Positions 46,142 to 55,562 are shown, counted from the stretch's first letter. The stretch: DNA of 64,000 bases from Phycisphaerales bacterium (GCA_029260345.1 JAJDDK010000006.1:372001-436000); one strand, 5' to 3'. Numbers and translations: made by a program. The notes: generated from the sequence alone by a model not told the origin.

Positions 46142-49100
46142 TTACGGCAGGTATGCGCTGCCGCCGCGCTGCAATGCCAATTGCCCGGCGCTGAAGCGAT
46201 CGCGCGAGAGTGAATTGCGAACGCGATCGGTCGGGCCGCCCCATGGGCGGAACCGAATGCTGAATGCGAGATCACTGCGCAGGTCGTCGTAATCAAATCC
46301 CATCTCAAGGGTCCATTGCGGGAATCGGCGGTGCACTTCGAGTCCCACGGATTGCACAGACGTGTCCTCAAGATCGAACACCGCTGCGGCGGCGAGGGCG
46401 TAACGTTCGGACAATTCAAGCGAACCGCCGATGTTGAGGAAGGTGCTGTCGAGCACGCCCGCGTCGAGACGGCGCAACTCTGCGAAGGTCGTGAAGCCGT
46501 AACCGTGGTCGATCAAGCCGCCGATCGATGCGGTGTCGAGCGTTGAGTTCTCGGTGTCGTAGATGACGGAGCCGACGACGCCGATGGCGTCTGTGAGTTG
46601 AAGCGTGGCGTCCGCCGCCGCGAACTGACCGAATTGCGATTGTTCCGGACGTGATTCGAAGAATCGCCCGACGGCGGAATCGCGTGTGGTGTCGCTGGTG
46701 GCGTAGACATATTCAGCGCGGAGAACGAGCCAGTTCACGTTGCGCCAGGCGCCCGGGCCGCCGCGCTGCGTTTGCAGCGTGCTGGTCAAGCCGACGCGGA
46801 ACGCCGTGCCTTCACTGATTGATTCGACAGACTGGTCGTACACGGGGAGCGACTGCGAATCGATGTTGCTCGTGCCGCTCCAGATCGTGGCGCTGGGTTC
46901 GATGATGTGACGCAGCCGGTGCAGGTCGAACAGATCGGATTCGACGTTGTTGTACACGCGGTTGAACGCGGTCGAGATTGTGATGCCGGCGGCGCCCCAC
47001 CAGCGGGTTTGATCGTCATCAGAGAAGCCGTTGGCCGTGCGGTATTCCTCGAAGTCGTTGCTGTAGAGCGTGAGGCGACCTACGGCGAACGGCATGATGC
47101 GCACGGGGCCGACGTCCAGCGGCAACATGATTTCGTGACGTGAATCGAATCGCGCGACGGTGTCTTCGTTGTACCCGTCAGCGCGAAGCCGGTCCGCGAT
47201 GGATTGGTTGGGATTGATGCCGAACGCCGCCTGCGAGAGCGCCGGAGTGGTGAAGCCGAAAAGATTGACATTCGGCTCGTTGAGCGACTGGTTGAGAAGA
47301 CCGGCGCGAGTTTCACTCGTATAGCTCAGGCGACCGCCGAAGAATGAATCACCGAGCCGCCAGTACGAAAGTTCCGGGAATCGCTGCACCTGATAGCCGC
47401 GGCTCTGGAAGAGAAACTCATTCGGTGTGAAGTCGTCAATCGAGCCTTGGGCTTGTGCGAGGAAGTAACTGTTGTCACCGCGGTAGGAGAGCGCGGCTCG
47501 ATTCGTCAATTCTCGCCCGACTTCGGCAAGCGGCTCAAAGAACGAATCGACGAAAGCGACGTCGGAGATGTAGGTCCCTTCCAGCGCAAGCGACCAATTC
47601 TCGTTGATTTGCCACATGTGCTCTGCGAGCACCATGCCGCGATTCTTGTTCTCTGGTTTGCGTTCTTCGCCGGTGGAGAACGTGTCCGTGCCATCGTCAT
47701 AGATGTAGTACGCGAACAATTTGCCGAACGCTTCGGGCGTGGCCCAGTCCAGGTCAAGACCGCCGGCGGGGCCGCGATCGAAATAGCCGTCAATGAGAAT
47801 GTCGCCACTGAGCGCGTCATTGGCATCGAGGCCGAAAAGCCAGTCAATATCCCAGCCAGTCTTGATGATGCCGTTGCCGTCTCTGCTTCCGACGCTCACC
47901 GAAGGCACGCGGAAACGTTCAACATCGATGGCCGTGCCGGGGATCGGAAGCACGGTTGTGTCGCCGAGCTTCAGCGATATCTGCCGCGCATCCACCACAA
48001 CGCGCGAGGACCCGTCGGCGCGCCGATCCTGCGTCATCTTCACGTCTTTGGCGCCAATGGACAGATGCGGATTGGCGAATCCGACGTTGGAGAGCTTGGC
48101 CGCGTTGGCTGTCCACTGTCCGAGCGCTTCCTGACGGATGATGTCGGCACGCACGTAGAGCGGCATGCCGATCTCGTCGTTGTACGCATAGAACACGGCG
48201 TCCATGACGGCGGCGCGATCATTGCGAACGTCGTAGAAGATACGCGGGCCGCGCACGGTGTATTGACCGTCGGTGGCGATGACGTTTCCTTCAAGGAAGA
48301 TGCCGCGCACTTCACCGGGGCCGACTTCGACGATGTCCGCGACGGAGCCCGGATCGAGAAAAACGACGGCGTTTTGCGCGGTGAGCTGCACGGTGCGATC
48401 GGCGTCGAGGTCGGTGTATTGCACGACGACGCCGCCGGAGATCACCAGCGCGTTTTCTTCTTCACCGGTGATAAAGGTTCGGTCGGGGGCGTGCAGCGTG
48501 ATAACGCCGCGATTGGGAAAGATCGGCGCATCGGGATCGAGTGGCGCCGCGGCGCCGGCAGGCTCGAAAAACGACCGATCGACATAGTCAAAGCCCGCAG
48601 TGACCGCCGGTGTCGCGCCATCGGTCATGAGGGCCGACAAGCGGCGCGCGAGGCGATTCTCCGCTTCCGAAAGGAATGGTTCATTGGTGGGCGCGCCCTG
48701 ATCCAGCAAGTCCACGCGCAATCGAACATCGCCCGTGACCGTCGCCGTGACGAGCAGGCGGCGCGCGGCTTGGGCGAAACGCGCTGACGCGAGCGGTGTG
48801 CGCACGTTGTCGAAGTAGAACGCCAACTGCCACACGCGCCGGCCATCAACCTGGCGCGGCTCAATCCAGATCGCCGCGTGATCTGCGACGAGGTCGTACA
48901 CACCGATGCGCACGCGGACATCGCCTTCGAGGAGGAGTCGGCGCGCTTCGCCGTCTTTCCAGGCCCACCCGCCACGCGCTTGAATGACCGCGTCGCCTTC
49001 TTGTGCGTTGGTTGGGAGTTGAAGCCCAGCGAAGTCCCGGCCGGTGATCAGGTCAAAGTCACCGTCTTGGGCATTTGCATTCGTGCATAGCGTGAGCGCG

Positions 49101-49183
49101 AAAAAAAAGAGGGAAGCGAAGCGAACAACGCAGCGCGTGCGTTGTGGTGCGGCAGCCGAAATCCGTGGCTGGAGCCTCGCCAT
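46142..49183 (-). CDS. lptD: LPS-assembly protein LptD-like outer-membrane barrel
   Basis: A 1013-residue exported protein. After the signal peptide (RFASLFFFALTLCTNANA) comes an OstA/LptA-like N-terminal repeat region to about 480. GGVVVQYTDLDADRTVQLTA and VIATDGQYTVRGPRIFYDVR are typical of the jellyroll domain that carries LPS. A long C-terminal beta-barrel follows, with alternating strands and aromatic-rich motifs (LEGTYISDVAFVDSFFEPLA; LFDLHRLRHIIEPSATIWSG). The protein inserts LPS into the outer leaflet. With lpxB it supports a lipid-A-type outer membrane. It lies 78 bases after the CDP-alcohol transferase gene on the same strand. Confidence 0.85.
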   Translation of the reverse strand: MARLQPRISAAAPQRTRCVVRFASLFFFALTLCTNANAQDGDFDLITGRDFAGLQLPTNAQEGDAVIQARGGWAWKDGEARRLLLEGDVRVRIGVYDLVADHAAIWIEPRQVDGRRVWQLAFYFDNVRTPLASARFAQAARRLLVTATVTGDVRLRVDLLDQGAPTNEPFLSEAENRLARRLSALMTDGATPAVTAGFDYVDRSFFEPAGAAAPLDPDAPIFPNRGVITLHAPDRTFITGEEENALVISGGVVVQYTDLDADRTVQLTAQNAVVFLDPGSVADIVEVGPGEVRGIFLEGNVIATDGQYTVRGPRIFYDVRNDRAAVMDAVFYAYNDEIGMPLYVRADIIRQEALGQWTANAAKLSNVGFANPHLSIGAKDVKMTQDRRADGSSRVVVDARQISLKLGDTTVLPIPGTAIDVERFRVPSVSVGSRDGNGIIKTGWDIDWLFGLDANDALSGDILIDGYFDRGPAGGLDLDWATPEAFGKLFAYYIYDDGTDTFSTGEERKPENKNRGMVLAEHMWQINENWSLALEGTYISDVAFVDSFFEPLAEVGRELTNRAALSYRGDNSYFLAQAQGSIDDFTPNEFLFQSRGYQVQRFPELSYWRLGDSFFGGRLSYTSETRAGLLNQSLNEPNVNLFGFTTPALSQAAFGINPNQSIADRLRADGYNEDTVARFDSRHEIMLPLDVGPVRIMPFAVGRLTLYSNDFEEYRTANGFSDDDQTRWWGAAGITISTAFNRVYNNVESDLFDLHRLRHIIEPSATIWSGTSNIDSQSLPVYDQSVESISEGTAFRVGLTSTLQTQRGGPGAWRNVNWLVLRAEYVYATSDTTRDSAVGRFFESRPEQSQFGQFAAADATLQLTDAIGVVGSVIYDTENSTLDTASIGGLIDHGYGFTTFAELRRLDAGVLDSTFLNIGGSLELSERYALAAAAVFDLEDTSVQSVGLEVHRRFPQWTLEMGFDYDDLRSDLAFSIRFRPWGGPTDRVRNSLSRDRFSAGQLALQRGGSAYLP

Positions 49184-49261
49184 ATCGCGATGCTACGCGG
49201 AAACGGTGGGGACGCAACTGACCGAGCAATCGAGGTGATGATTTCGAACGTCGGCTGCGAT

Positions 49262-49939
49262 TTACTTCGATTGCGAGCGAAATTGCCATGCGGACGTGTC
49301 CGCAGCGGCGCCGACACGATTGACCTCACGGACGGAACTCATCAGCCCGAACAGAAGCTGTGCGACGCCAAGAATGGTGAGTGTCCAGAGGCTCCAAAGC
49401 GCCAGCCGCGTTGGGGCGAGGTCGGTGGCATGGGCGATCGCGATCGCAATGCCGAGCAACGTCAGCAGCGTCTTGAATTCTGTTGGTCCGAATCGGGCGA
49501 GTCTGAACTCACCAGTGAGTTTGGCGCGGATGCTGGTGAGGACGGCTGTGGCGTAGACCCAGAGGACGCATGCGAGTGCGAGCGGCAGATGCCCTGCCGC
49601 GACGCCGAGGCCGATCATCCAGTAGCTGAAGGAGAGCGGGTCGAAGAAATGGTCGAGCAGTTCACCGCCATTGCGGCACTGGTTCGTGGCTCGCGCGTGT
49701 GTGCCGTCGATCATGTCGCAGAGGTGGTTGCCGGCGACGCCCGCCGCCGCGATCAGCCCCGCCCACCAGTATCGTGTTGAGAACGCGAAGCCGAAGGCGC
49801 CGCCGATTGCGATGAGGTGCCCGAGCACGACGAGGCCTTCGGGCGGGAAGCGACGCGGAATCGGAAGGGCGCGGTACAGCGCGGGCACACACGGCGCCAG
49901 CCAAGGGTCGAGCACGCTATGGGACACGCGGCGAGACAT
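49262..49939 (-). CDS. CDP-alcohol phosphatidyltransferase family protein
   Basis: A 225-residue integral membrane enzyme of phospholipid headgroup synthesis. The CDP-OH-P motif (D-G-x2-A-R-x8-G-x3-D-x3-D) is intact in DGTHARATNQCRNGGELL followed by DHFFD, within helix 2 of about six. It transfers a phosphatidyl or sugar-lipid head group from a CDP-linked donor; the acceptor alcohol is unknown. ATG 49939 (MSRRVSHSV) is preferred; a longer frame overlaps the divergent fusion gene. It is upstream of lptD and divergent from the glycosidase-kinase gene, so it may share its promoter region. Confidence 0.88.
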   Translation of the reverse strand: MSRRVSHSVLDPWLAPCVPALYRALPIPRRFPPEGLVVLGHLIAIGGAFGFAFSTRYWWAGLIAAAGVAGNHLCDMIDGTHARATNQCRNGGELLDHFFDPLSFSYWMIGLGVAAGHLPLALACVLWVYATAVLTSIRAKLTGEFRLARFGPTEFKTLLTLLGIAIAIAHATDLAPTRLALWSLWTLTILGVAQLLFGLMSSVREVNRVGAAADTSAWQFRSQSK

Positions 49940-50102
49940 AGGCCGGGATGGTACGAGATTGTTGATTGGTGGTGATTGGGCGGCGCCGCCGGCGCTCTGT
50001 GAACTGTTACAATTGGCGATGCAGGACTTCACGCGGGCGTGACGTCCTTGCGGCGTCGATTGGTCCGATCCGAATTGGTTTCTTAAGGGAGTTGTATCGC
50101 TC

Positions 50103-52361
50103 GTGGCAAGGTTAGTCACCCGCGATTATCAGCGTGAATCCGACGTGCGCATCGGCCCCTCCGAAGTTGCGGAGTGTCTGGTGAGGTGCGCTTGTTTTCT
50201 TGTGCGATTTGGACTTCGTTTGCACGGATCGCATTCCCCGCCGCGCGGGCACATCGTCCCAGACTCGTTTGTGGGCATTTGTGTCGCGACATCGCCTGAC
50301 CCGGCGTGCGGCGAATACATCGTGCGTCAGTTGCGAGAAATCGGCGTCACGCATGTGCGGCTGGATTATTCCTACGGCAGCGAAGCCAGGCAAACGGCGA
50401 GGTTTCTTGACCTTCTGCTGAACAACTCTTTCGCCGTGCTCCTTCATTTGGTTCAGCCTTTTGAAGAAGCGCGAGCGATGGACACACCGAAGGCGCAGCG
50501 GCGCTGGAGCGCATTTGTCGATACGACGCTGGATCAGTGGGGGGATCGGATTGATTCGGTGGAGATCGGCTCTGCGGTGAACCGGCGCAAGTGGGCGGGA
50601 TACACGTCTGAAACGTTCTCGACGGCGTGGCGCATTGGGCACGATGTTGCGCGACGACACGATGTGACGCTGGTCGGTCCGAACGTGAACGACTTTGAGC
50701 CGATGTACAACATCACGTACTTGTGCCGCATGCGTGCGGCTGAGGCGCTGCCGGATGTGCATTCCAACAATTTGTTTGTTGAGCGCGCGGTGGAGCCGGA
50801 GCGGTACGACCACAAAATTCTTGGTCATTCGTTGGCGCCGCTGACGAAATTCAACACGATCAAAAAGGCGCGGCTCCTGCATTGCGTGTCCGAATCGGTC
50901 GGCGTCAATGAGACGTGGTCTACGCACGTCGCATGGAGCGGGCGGCGCATTGATCGTGTGCTTGCGGATGTGCGCGAGAAACAGGCTGATTATCTGGCGC
51001 GGTACTACCTGCTGACAGCGGCTTCCGGGGCGCTGGCAAGGGTGTACTGGGGACCGATGATCGGGCAGCGTGAGGGGATCATTGACGATGGGACAGATGA
51101 GTATCCCAGTGATTTTCCGCGCGCCTTTATCTATGAGCATGTGTACGGCGAGGTGAGCGATTATCGCGTGCTGCCGGCGCTGCACGCGATGAAGACGTTT
51201 GCGAATCTCATTCCCGGAATGCGGTACGACGGCGCGCTGTCCAGTTCTTTCGGGCTGGAAATGCACGCGTTCAGCGATGAGCGCGGCGTGGTGCATGCGC
51301 TCTGGACGATGAACAGTCGAGGGGCGGAGCTTTCCGATCTGTATTCAGCGCACGACATTGCGGAAGCGAAGTGGTTGAGCCGCGATGGGGAGACGTTGTC
51401 GGAGCCGCCGCCCATGATTTCGCACTCGCCGGTGTATGCGGTGTGGCCAGCCGAGCGGCAGATTGTTGTGAAACCGAAGGCGAAGACGATTGCTGACCTT
51501 GTGATGGATGATCCGGGACATGTGTATCGCGAGGGCGAGTGGCGGGGCGTGGTCGCGGCGGCGACGACGGAGGAACGTGATCGACTGCTTGCGGTGATTG
51601 GGCCGCGCGTCGTGAAGGAGGCGAAGCGGCTGAAGACGCTGCGCGATGCGCGCAACACGGTGTGGTGCATTGAAGATCCGCTGAACCCCGGCGAGGCGCT
51701 GGTCGTGAAGCGGTGGCTGCTCAAACCATTGCACAAGCGGGCGCTGGATTCCTTCAAGCCGTCGCGAGCGCGGCGGAGCTGGAACGGCGCGAGCGAATTG
51801 CTGCGCCGGGGTGTGGGCACGCCGCGACCGGTGGCGTTTTTTGAGCATTCGACGCGGGGTGTGCTGAAGGAAAACTTCTACATCTGCGCGTTCACCACCG
51901 GCGGGCTGACGGTGCGGAGTTTCTTCACGGCGTACGGCAAGGGGCAGGGCGAGTTTGAGGGCGTGCCCGCGACGAAGTTTTATGAGAAATACGCGGATTT
52001 CCTGATCGACATGCACCGGCGCGGCGTGCATTACCGCGATATGTCGCCGGGGAACATTCTTGTTGAGATGTGCGACGGCGGCGAGTTGCGATTCCTGATG
52101 GTGGACACGACGCGTGCACGGTTCTTCGAACGCCCGGCGACGGTGCGACAGAGCCTGTCGGACCTGAAGCGCACGTGCCACCCGCTGCACTGGGAAGGCC
52201 GCAAGGAGTTCGTGGGGATTTATCTTGAAAAGCGCGGCGAGGAGTTCACGCCGCTGCGGCAGTTGCCGTTTGCGCTGTACGATCACAAGCAGCGATTCAA
52301 GAATCGCACGAAGAAATGGCGGCAGGGGCTGCGGTCGCTGGTGTCGCGGTCTCCGGGATGA
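50103..52361 (+). CDS. Glycosidase-like TIM barrel fused to WaaP/Kdo-type lipopolysaccharide kinase
   Basis: A 752-residue protein with two parts. Residues about 50-460 resemble a clan-A glycosidase barrel (FVGICVATSPDPACGEYIVR; HVRLDYSYG; WGDRIDSVEIGSAVNRRKWA; VSESVGVNETW). At the usual Asn-Glu acid site the sequence reads SA, so the acid is not conserved. Residues about 490-740 resemble LPS heptose/Kdo kinases: the Lys in EALVVKRWLLKP, the catalytic loop GVHYRDMSPGNILVE at about 640-654, and the metal-binding MVDTTRARFF near 665. GTG 50103 has GGGAG upstream. It is translationally coupled to the GNAT gene. A role in glycolipid phosphorylation is inferred. Confidence 0.75.
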   Translation: MARLVTRDYQRESDVRIGPSEVAECLVRCACFLVRFGLRLHGSHSPPRGHIVPDSFVGICVATSPDPACGEYIVRQLREIGVTHVRLDYSYGSEARQTARFLDLLLNNSFAVLLHLVQPFEEARAMDTPKAQRRWSAFVDTTLDQWGDRIDSVEIGSAVNRRKWAGYTSETFSTAWRIGHDVARRHDVTLVGPNVNDFEPMYNITYLCRMRAAEALPDVHSNNLFVERAVEPERYDHKILGHSLAPLTKFNTIKKARLLHCVSESVGVNETWSTHVAWSGRRIDRVLADVREKQADYLARYYLLTAASGALARVYWGPMIGQREGIIDDGTDEYPSDFPRAFIYEHVYGEVSDYRVLPALHAMKTFANLIPGMRYDGALSSSFGLEMHAFSDERGVVHALWTMNSRGAELSDLYSAHDIAEAKWLSRDGETLSEPPPMISHSPVYAVWPAERQIVVKPKAKTIADLVMDDPGHVYREGEWRGVVAAATTEERDRLLAVIGPRVVKEAKRLKTLRDARNTVWCIEDPLNPGEALVVKRWLLKPLHKRALDSFKPSRARRSWNGASELLRRGVGTPRPVAFFEHSTRGVLKENFYICAFTTGGLTVRSFFTAYGKGQGEFEGVPATKFYEKYADFLIDMHRRGVHYRDMSPGNILVEMCDGGELRFLMVDTTRARFFERPATVRQSLSDLKRTCHPLHWEGRKEFVGIYLEKRGEEFTPLRQLPFALYDHKQRFKNRTKKWRQGLRSLVSRSPG

Positions 52362-52900
52362 CGGCGCCGGTTAAGCAATACCGAATCGGTCCGAAGACGG
52401 ATCGGCTGATGCACCGCGCGATGACGATTGACGATGCGGCGGCGTTCTACGCGCTGAACAGTCATCCGGAGGTGATGCGCTACACGGGCGAGCCGCCGCT
52501 GCGATCGGTGGATGAAGCCCGCGACGTGATCGCGGCGTATCCGGATTTCGACACGCACGGGTTCGGGCGATGGGGGTGTGTGCTGAAGGACACCGGCGCG
52601 CTGATTGGCTTTTGCGGGCTGAAATATCTGGATGAGCTTGGTGAAGTTGATGTCGGGTTTCGGTTCCTGCCCGAGTATTGGGGGCGCGGCTTGGCGACGG
52701 AGGCGTGCCGCGCTTGTGTTGATTTTGGGTTTGAGAGGATGGGTCTGAAACGAATCATCGCGTTGGTGCTGCCGGAGAATTTGGCTTCGATTCGGGTGCT
52801 GGAGAAGGTTGGGATGCGGTTTGATGGGGAGGTGGGGTATGAGGGGATTGTGGCGCTGCGGTATGTGGTTGAGGCGGCGCGTGGTGGCGAGAAGAGGTGA
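52358..52900 (+). CDS. GNAT N-acetyltransferase (RimJ/RimL type)
   Basis: A 180-residue acetyltransferase. GPKTDRLMHRAMTIDDAAAF, YPDFDTHGFGRWGCVLKDTG, VGFRFLPEYWGRGLATEACR (acetyl-CoA motif R/Q-x-x-G-x-G/A as GRGLAT) and VLPENLASIRVLEKVGMRF are the RimJ/RimL-family pattern. These enzymes acetylate proteins or small amines; the substrate is unknown. ATG 52358 overlaps the stop of the fusion gene (ATGA), implying a two-gene operon. The upstream partner suggests a surface-glycan or lipid modification. Confidence 0.88.
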   Translation: MTAPVKQYRIGPKTDRLMHRAMTIDDAAAFYALNSHPEVMRYTGEPPLRSVDEARDVIAAYPDFDTHGFGRWGCVLKDTGALIGFCGLKYLDELGEVDVGFRFLPEYWGRGLATEACRACVDFGFERMGLKRIIALVLPENLASIRVLEKVGMRFDGEVGYEGIVALRYVVEAARGGEKR

Positions 52901-52910
52901 AACGGAGTAT

Positions 52911-52987
52911 GCCATGGTCTCGCTGTTAGCGAAGCCATGTTGTTGCCTCACGAACAACGCATGGCCTGGTCTGCGACCAGACCATGG
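52911..52987. repeat. Palindromic element able to form a compact cloverleaf
   Basis: A 76-base core (52912-52987) is closed by a 7-bp stem CCATGGT/ACCATGG. It holds three hairpins with almost no spacers: TCGCT-GTT-AGCGA (52920-52932); an 11-bp arm GCCATG+TTGTT / AACAA+CATGGC with a 2-base bulge (52934-52965); and CTGGTC-TGC-GACCAG (52966-52980). Pairing is perfect apart from the bulge. It has no tRNA sequence features. It lies directly between the GNAT gene and a lower-GC gene, in the manner of REP-like or small non-autonomous elements. Confidence 0.8.
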
Positions 52988-53038
52988 AACTTAGAGGCCA
53001 TCCACCTGCTTAGAGATCACATTGTTTAGGTTGTTCTA

Positions 53039-54226
53039 ATGCAATCAACAACCAACATCCCGCTTGACGTTTCAGATTCAGGTCGAATGCTCAGAGTAAA
53101 ATGGGTATATGCGCGCCTCATCGTCGTGTTCGGAATATGCACGTCAATTTCTATCAATGGCATGACTGGCGCATGGTTTGAAGCAATTCAGGTTGCCCTT
53201 GGTGGGATCGTTGCGATCATTGCTTCCCATTTCATTCACGTCTTCCTCAAATCGATGAGTACTGCCGCCAGAAGACATTCTGGACATCAAGATTTTGGAT
53301 TCACGGATCGGCCGTATGTCGGACCCTTTTTCATTCCACTTCTTGTGCTGTTTTCAGCAGTGCTCCTCTACTTTCAAGGAGTCGCGATTGGCTTTGCGCC
53401 GCATGTTGGCGCTAGCATCGCTGCGGTAGTTTCGAGTGTGCTTGCGCTCCTGGTGTTTTCTCAGCTCGATGATTCGGCCAAGTGGGCAGATGCGACCCAT
53501 GCCGCGTGTCTGTGTCCGGAATGCGGACTGAATTCACAAAATTCAATTGATCGTCAAAGATCCTGGCGCCATCGGATTTTCTCTCGCGTAGTTGCAGCAT
53601 CCAACTTGGGCATTCTTGGCCTACTCCTTGCTGCTATTGTCGTTCGATCGATGAACTTAAGAACTGCGTTCCCGCCGCAAATCCCTCATCGAGTGCCATT
53701 TGGGCCTCACATGGCCGACGAGCTCGAAATCGATCCAGATTCAGATCCGCCGCATGTGCGATTGTCCAGAGGAATGAGCGGATGGTCGGAGAAGGAATCT
53801 CTTATTGGCATCGCATCGGGTGATGAAGTTGATGAAATTGTTTTTCGCCATGGCGGAACAATCATGGCTCAAACTCACTGCATGATGGGCGTTTATTTGG
53901 GCTCATACCGATCGTATGAGTTAGTTCGTCCAAATGGTCGTTCTGATGACTTGCTGATCTGGTCACCAGACGTCATTGATGCAAAGACTTCAATTATGCA
54001 ACGAGATGATGAACTCAATTTCGTTTGGCTAAATAGCTTCGGAAATTCATTGCAATGTCTTCAAATTAACGTATTTGCGATCATGTCGCTCGGCGTGCTG
54101 AGCATTATCGTTTCTGCCACGGCCGGACAAATCAGTGTGCTATTTGTCTACATTCGCGCAAAAAGACGCGAATCAAAGGGGCTCTGCCCTCAGTGTGCTT
54201 ATCAGCTCACGAGAGCGCACGATTAA
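53039..54226 (+). CDS. Zinc-ribbon membrane protein, atypical composition
   Basis: A 395-residue membrane protein with about six hydrophobic helices (LIVVFGICTSISINGMTG, IQVALGGIVAIIASHFIHVF, IPLLVLFSAVLLYFQGVAIG, VSSVLALLVFSQL, ASNLGILGLLLAAIVVRSM, IMSLGVLSIIVSATAGQISV). It also carries two Cys pairs (CLCPECGLNS near 158 and CPQCAYQLT at the C-terminus), similar to zinc-ribbon ends seen on planctomycete membrane proteins. The DNA is visibly more AT-rich than its neighbours and a cloverleaf repeat precedes it, hinting at recent acquisition. No function was recognised. Confidence 0.75.
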   Translation: MQSTTNIPLDVSDSGRMLRVKWVYARLIVVFGICTSISINGMTGAWFEAIQVALGGIVAIIASHFIHVFLKSMSTAARRHSGHQDFGFTDRPYVGPFFIPLLVLFSAVLLYFQGVAIGFAPHVGASIAAVVSSVLALLVFSQLDDSAKWADATHAACLCPECGLNSQNSIDRQRSWRHRIFSRVVAASNLGILGLLLAAIVVRSMNLRTAFPPQIPHRVPFGPHMADELEIDPDSDPPHVRLSRGMSGWSEKESLIGIASGDEVDEIVFRHGGTIMAQTHCMMGVYLGSYRSYELVRPNGRSDDLLIWSPDVIDAKTSIMQRDDELNFVWLNSFGNSLQCLQINVFAIMSLGVLSIIVSATAGQISVLFVYIRAKRRESKGLCPQCAYQLTRAHD

Positions 54227-54296
54227 ATGTTCCATTCGAACTGCAAATGCAGCGTTTTCTCGATCTGACGTTGTTGTAGGAAATGTGATTCTCTCA

Positions 54297-55562
54297 TCAC
54301 GTCCACGTATCCGCCGCCTTCGCCTTTTCCGGTGTCGCCGCGTGCGGCATGTGGCCGTTGCCCTTTTCCAGCCCCGGGAAATGCTCGCCTTCCCAGCTCT
54401 TGGGGTAGGCGGGGTCGTCCATGGCGAGGGCTTCTTTGGTCGGGAAGAGCGGGCGGAAGGTGTCGCACATGACGGCGAGTTCGGCGGTGTGCGTCGCTTC
54501 GAGTGAGGCGAGGATGGTGCCGGGGTGCGGGCCGTGGGGGATGCCTTGCGGGTGCGCGGTGATGGAGCCGACTTCGATGCCCTTGCGCGAGCCGAAGTTG
54601 CCTTCGACGTAGTAGAGCACTTCGTCGGAGTCGATGTTGGAGTGGTTGTAGGGAACCTTGATCGCGTCGGGGTGATAGTCCAGCATGCGCGGGCAGAAGG
54701 AGCAGATCACGAAGTTGTGCGCTTCGAAGGTCTGGTGCACCGGAGGCGGCTGATGCAGTTTGCCGGTGATGGGCGCGAAGTCATCAACGTTGAAGATGTA
54801 GGGGTAATAGCAACCGTCCCAGCCGACGACGTCGAGGGGATGGTAGGGGTAGTGGTAGGAGTGCATCTGGTCGAGGGCTTTGACGCGGACTTCGAACTCG
54901 CCGCGCTCGTCGAAGGTGAGGGGGAGTTCGGGGAGGCGCAGGTCGCGCTCGCAATAGGGCGAATGTTCGAGGAATTGCGAGGTCTGCTTCGAGAGATAGC
55001 GCGGCGGCGGTGCGATGTGTGAGGCGTTGACGGTTTCGATGACAAGGAAGCGCGGCTCGGGCTCGCCCTTCTTGGTCTCGTCGAACTTCATTTCGTAGAT
55101 CACACCCTTGGGGATGATGATGTAATCCTTGGGGCCGAACTTGAGTGTGCCGAACATCGAATGCACGACGCCCGTTCCGAAGTGAATGAAGATGCACTCA
55201 TCGCCCATGCCGTTCTTGTAGTGGTACGTCATGGGATCAACAGGCGCGCAGATCGACATGCGGCAGTCGGCGTTGCCGAAGAGCACGGTGCGCCCGGTGA
55301 TGGGGTCGCCCTTGGGCTTGGCGGGCATGGTCTTGAGGTGCCGCATGCGCATCACACCGGTTTCGACGTATTCGGGTTTGGTGGAATACATCGGCTCCCA
55401 GCCGGCGACCTGCGTCGGGGGATGGATGTGATAGAGCGTGCTGGTGGGGCCTACGAAACCCATGGTTCCGAAGACTTCTTCGGAGTAGAACGCGCCGTCG
55501 GGACGACGGAACTGGACGTGGCGCTTTCTCGGCAGGTTGCCAAGCTTCGTGTAGTACGGCAT
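54297..55562 (-). CDS. hmgA: Homogentisate 1,2-dioxygenase
   Basis: Iron-dependent ring-cleaving enzyme of tyrosine/phenylalanine breakdown, making maleylacetoacetate. The 421-residue protein has cupin-like halves. The metal-binding histidines and Glu sit in VPYNHSNIDSDEVLYYVEGN and VGSITAHPQGIPHGPHPG, and EFEVRVKAL with YHYPYHPLDVVGWDG is typical. ATG 55562 (MPYYTKLGNLP) is preferred over 55577. Other tyrosine-catabolism genes are not adjacent. It is convergent with the zinc-ribbon gene. Confidence 0.93.
   Translation of the reverse strand: MPYYTKLGNLPRKRHVQFRRPDGAFYSEEVFGTMGFVGPTSTLYHIHPPTQVAGWEPMYSTKPEYVETGVMRMRHLKTMPAKPKGDPITGRTVLFGNADCRMSICAPVDPMTYHYKNGMGDECIFIHFGTGVVHSMFGTLKFGPKDYIIIPKGVIYEMKFDETKKGEPEPRFLVIETVNASHIAPPPRYLSKQTSQFLEHSPYCERDLRLPELPLTFDERGEFEVRVKALDQMHSYHYPYHPLDVVGWDGCYYPYIFNVDDFAPITGKLHQPPPVHQTFEAHNFVICSFCPRMLDYHPDAIKVPYNHSNIDSDEVLYYVEGNFGSRKGIEVGSITAHPQGIPHGPHPGTILASLEATHTAELAVMCDTFRPLFPTKEALAMDDPAYPKSWEGEHFPGLEKGNGHMPHAATPEKAKAADTWT

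Noticed and set aside
47447-48787. A 446-codon plus-strand frame inside lptD
   Set aside because: It is antisense to a well-supported barrel protein and shows low-complexity, His/Arg-rich sequence without homology.
52911-52987. The cloverleaf as a tRNA or tRNA-like gene
   Set aside because: It has no T-loop TTCRA, no D-loop GG and no plausible anticodon; only the geometry is similar.
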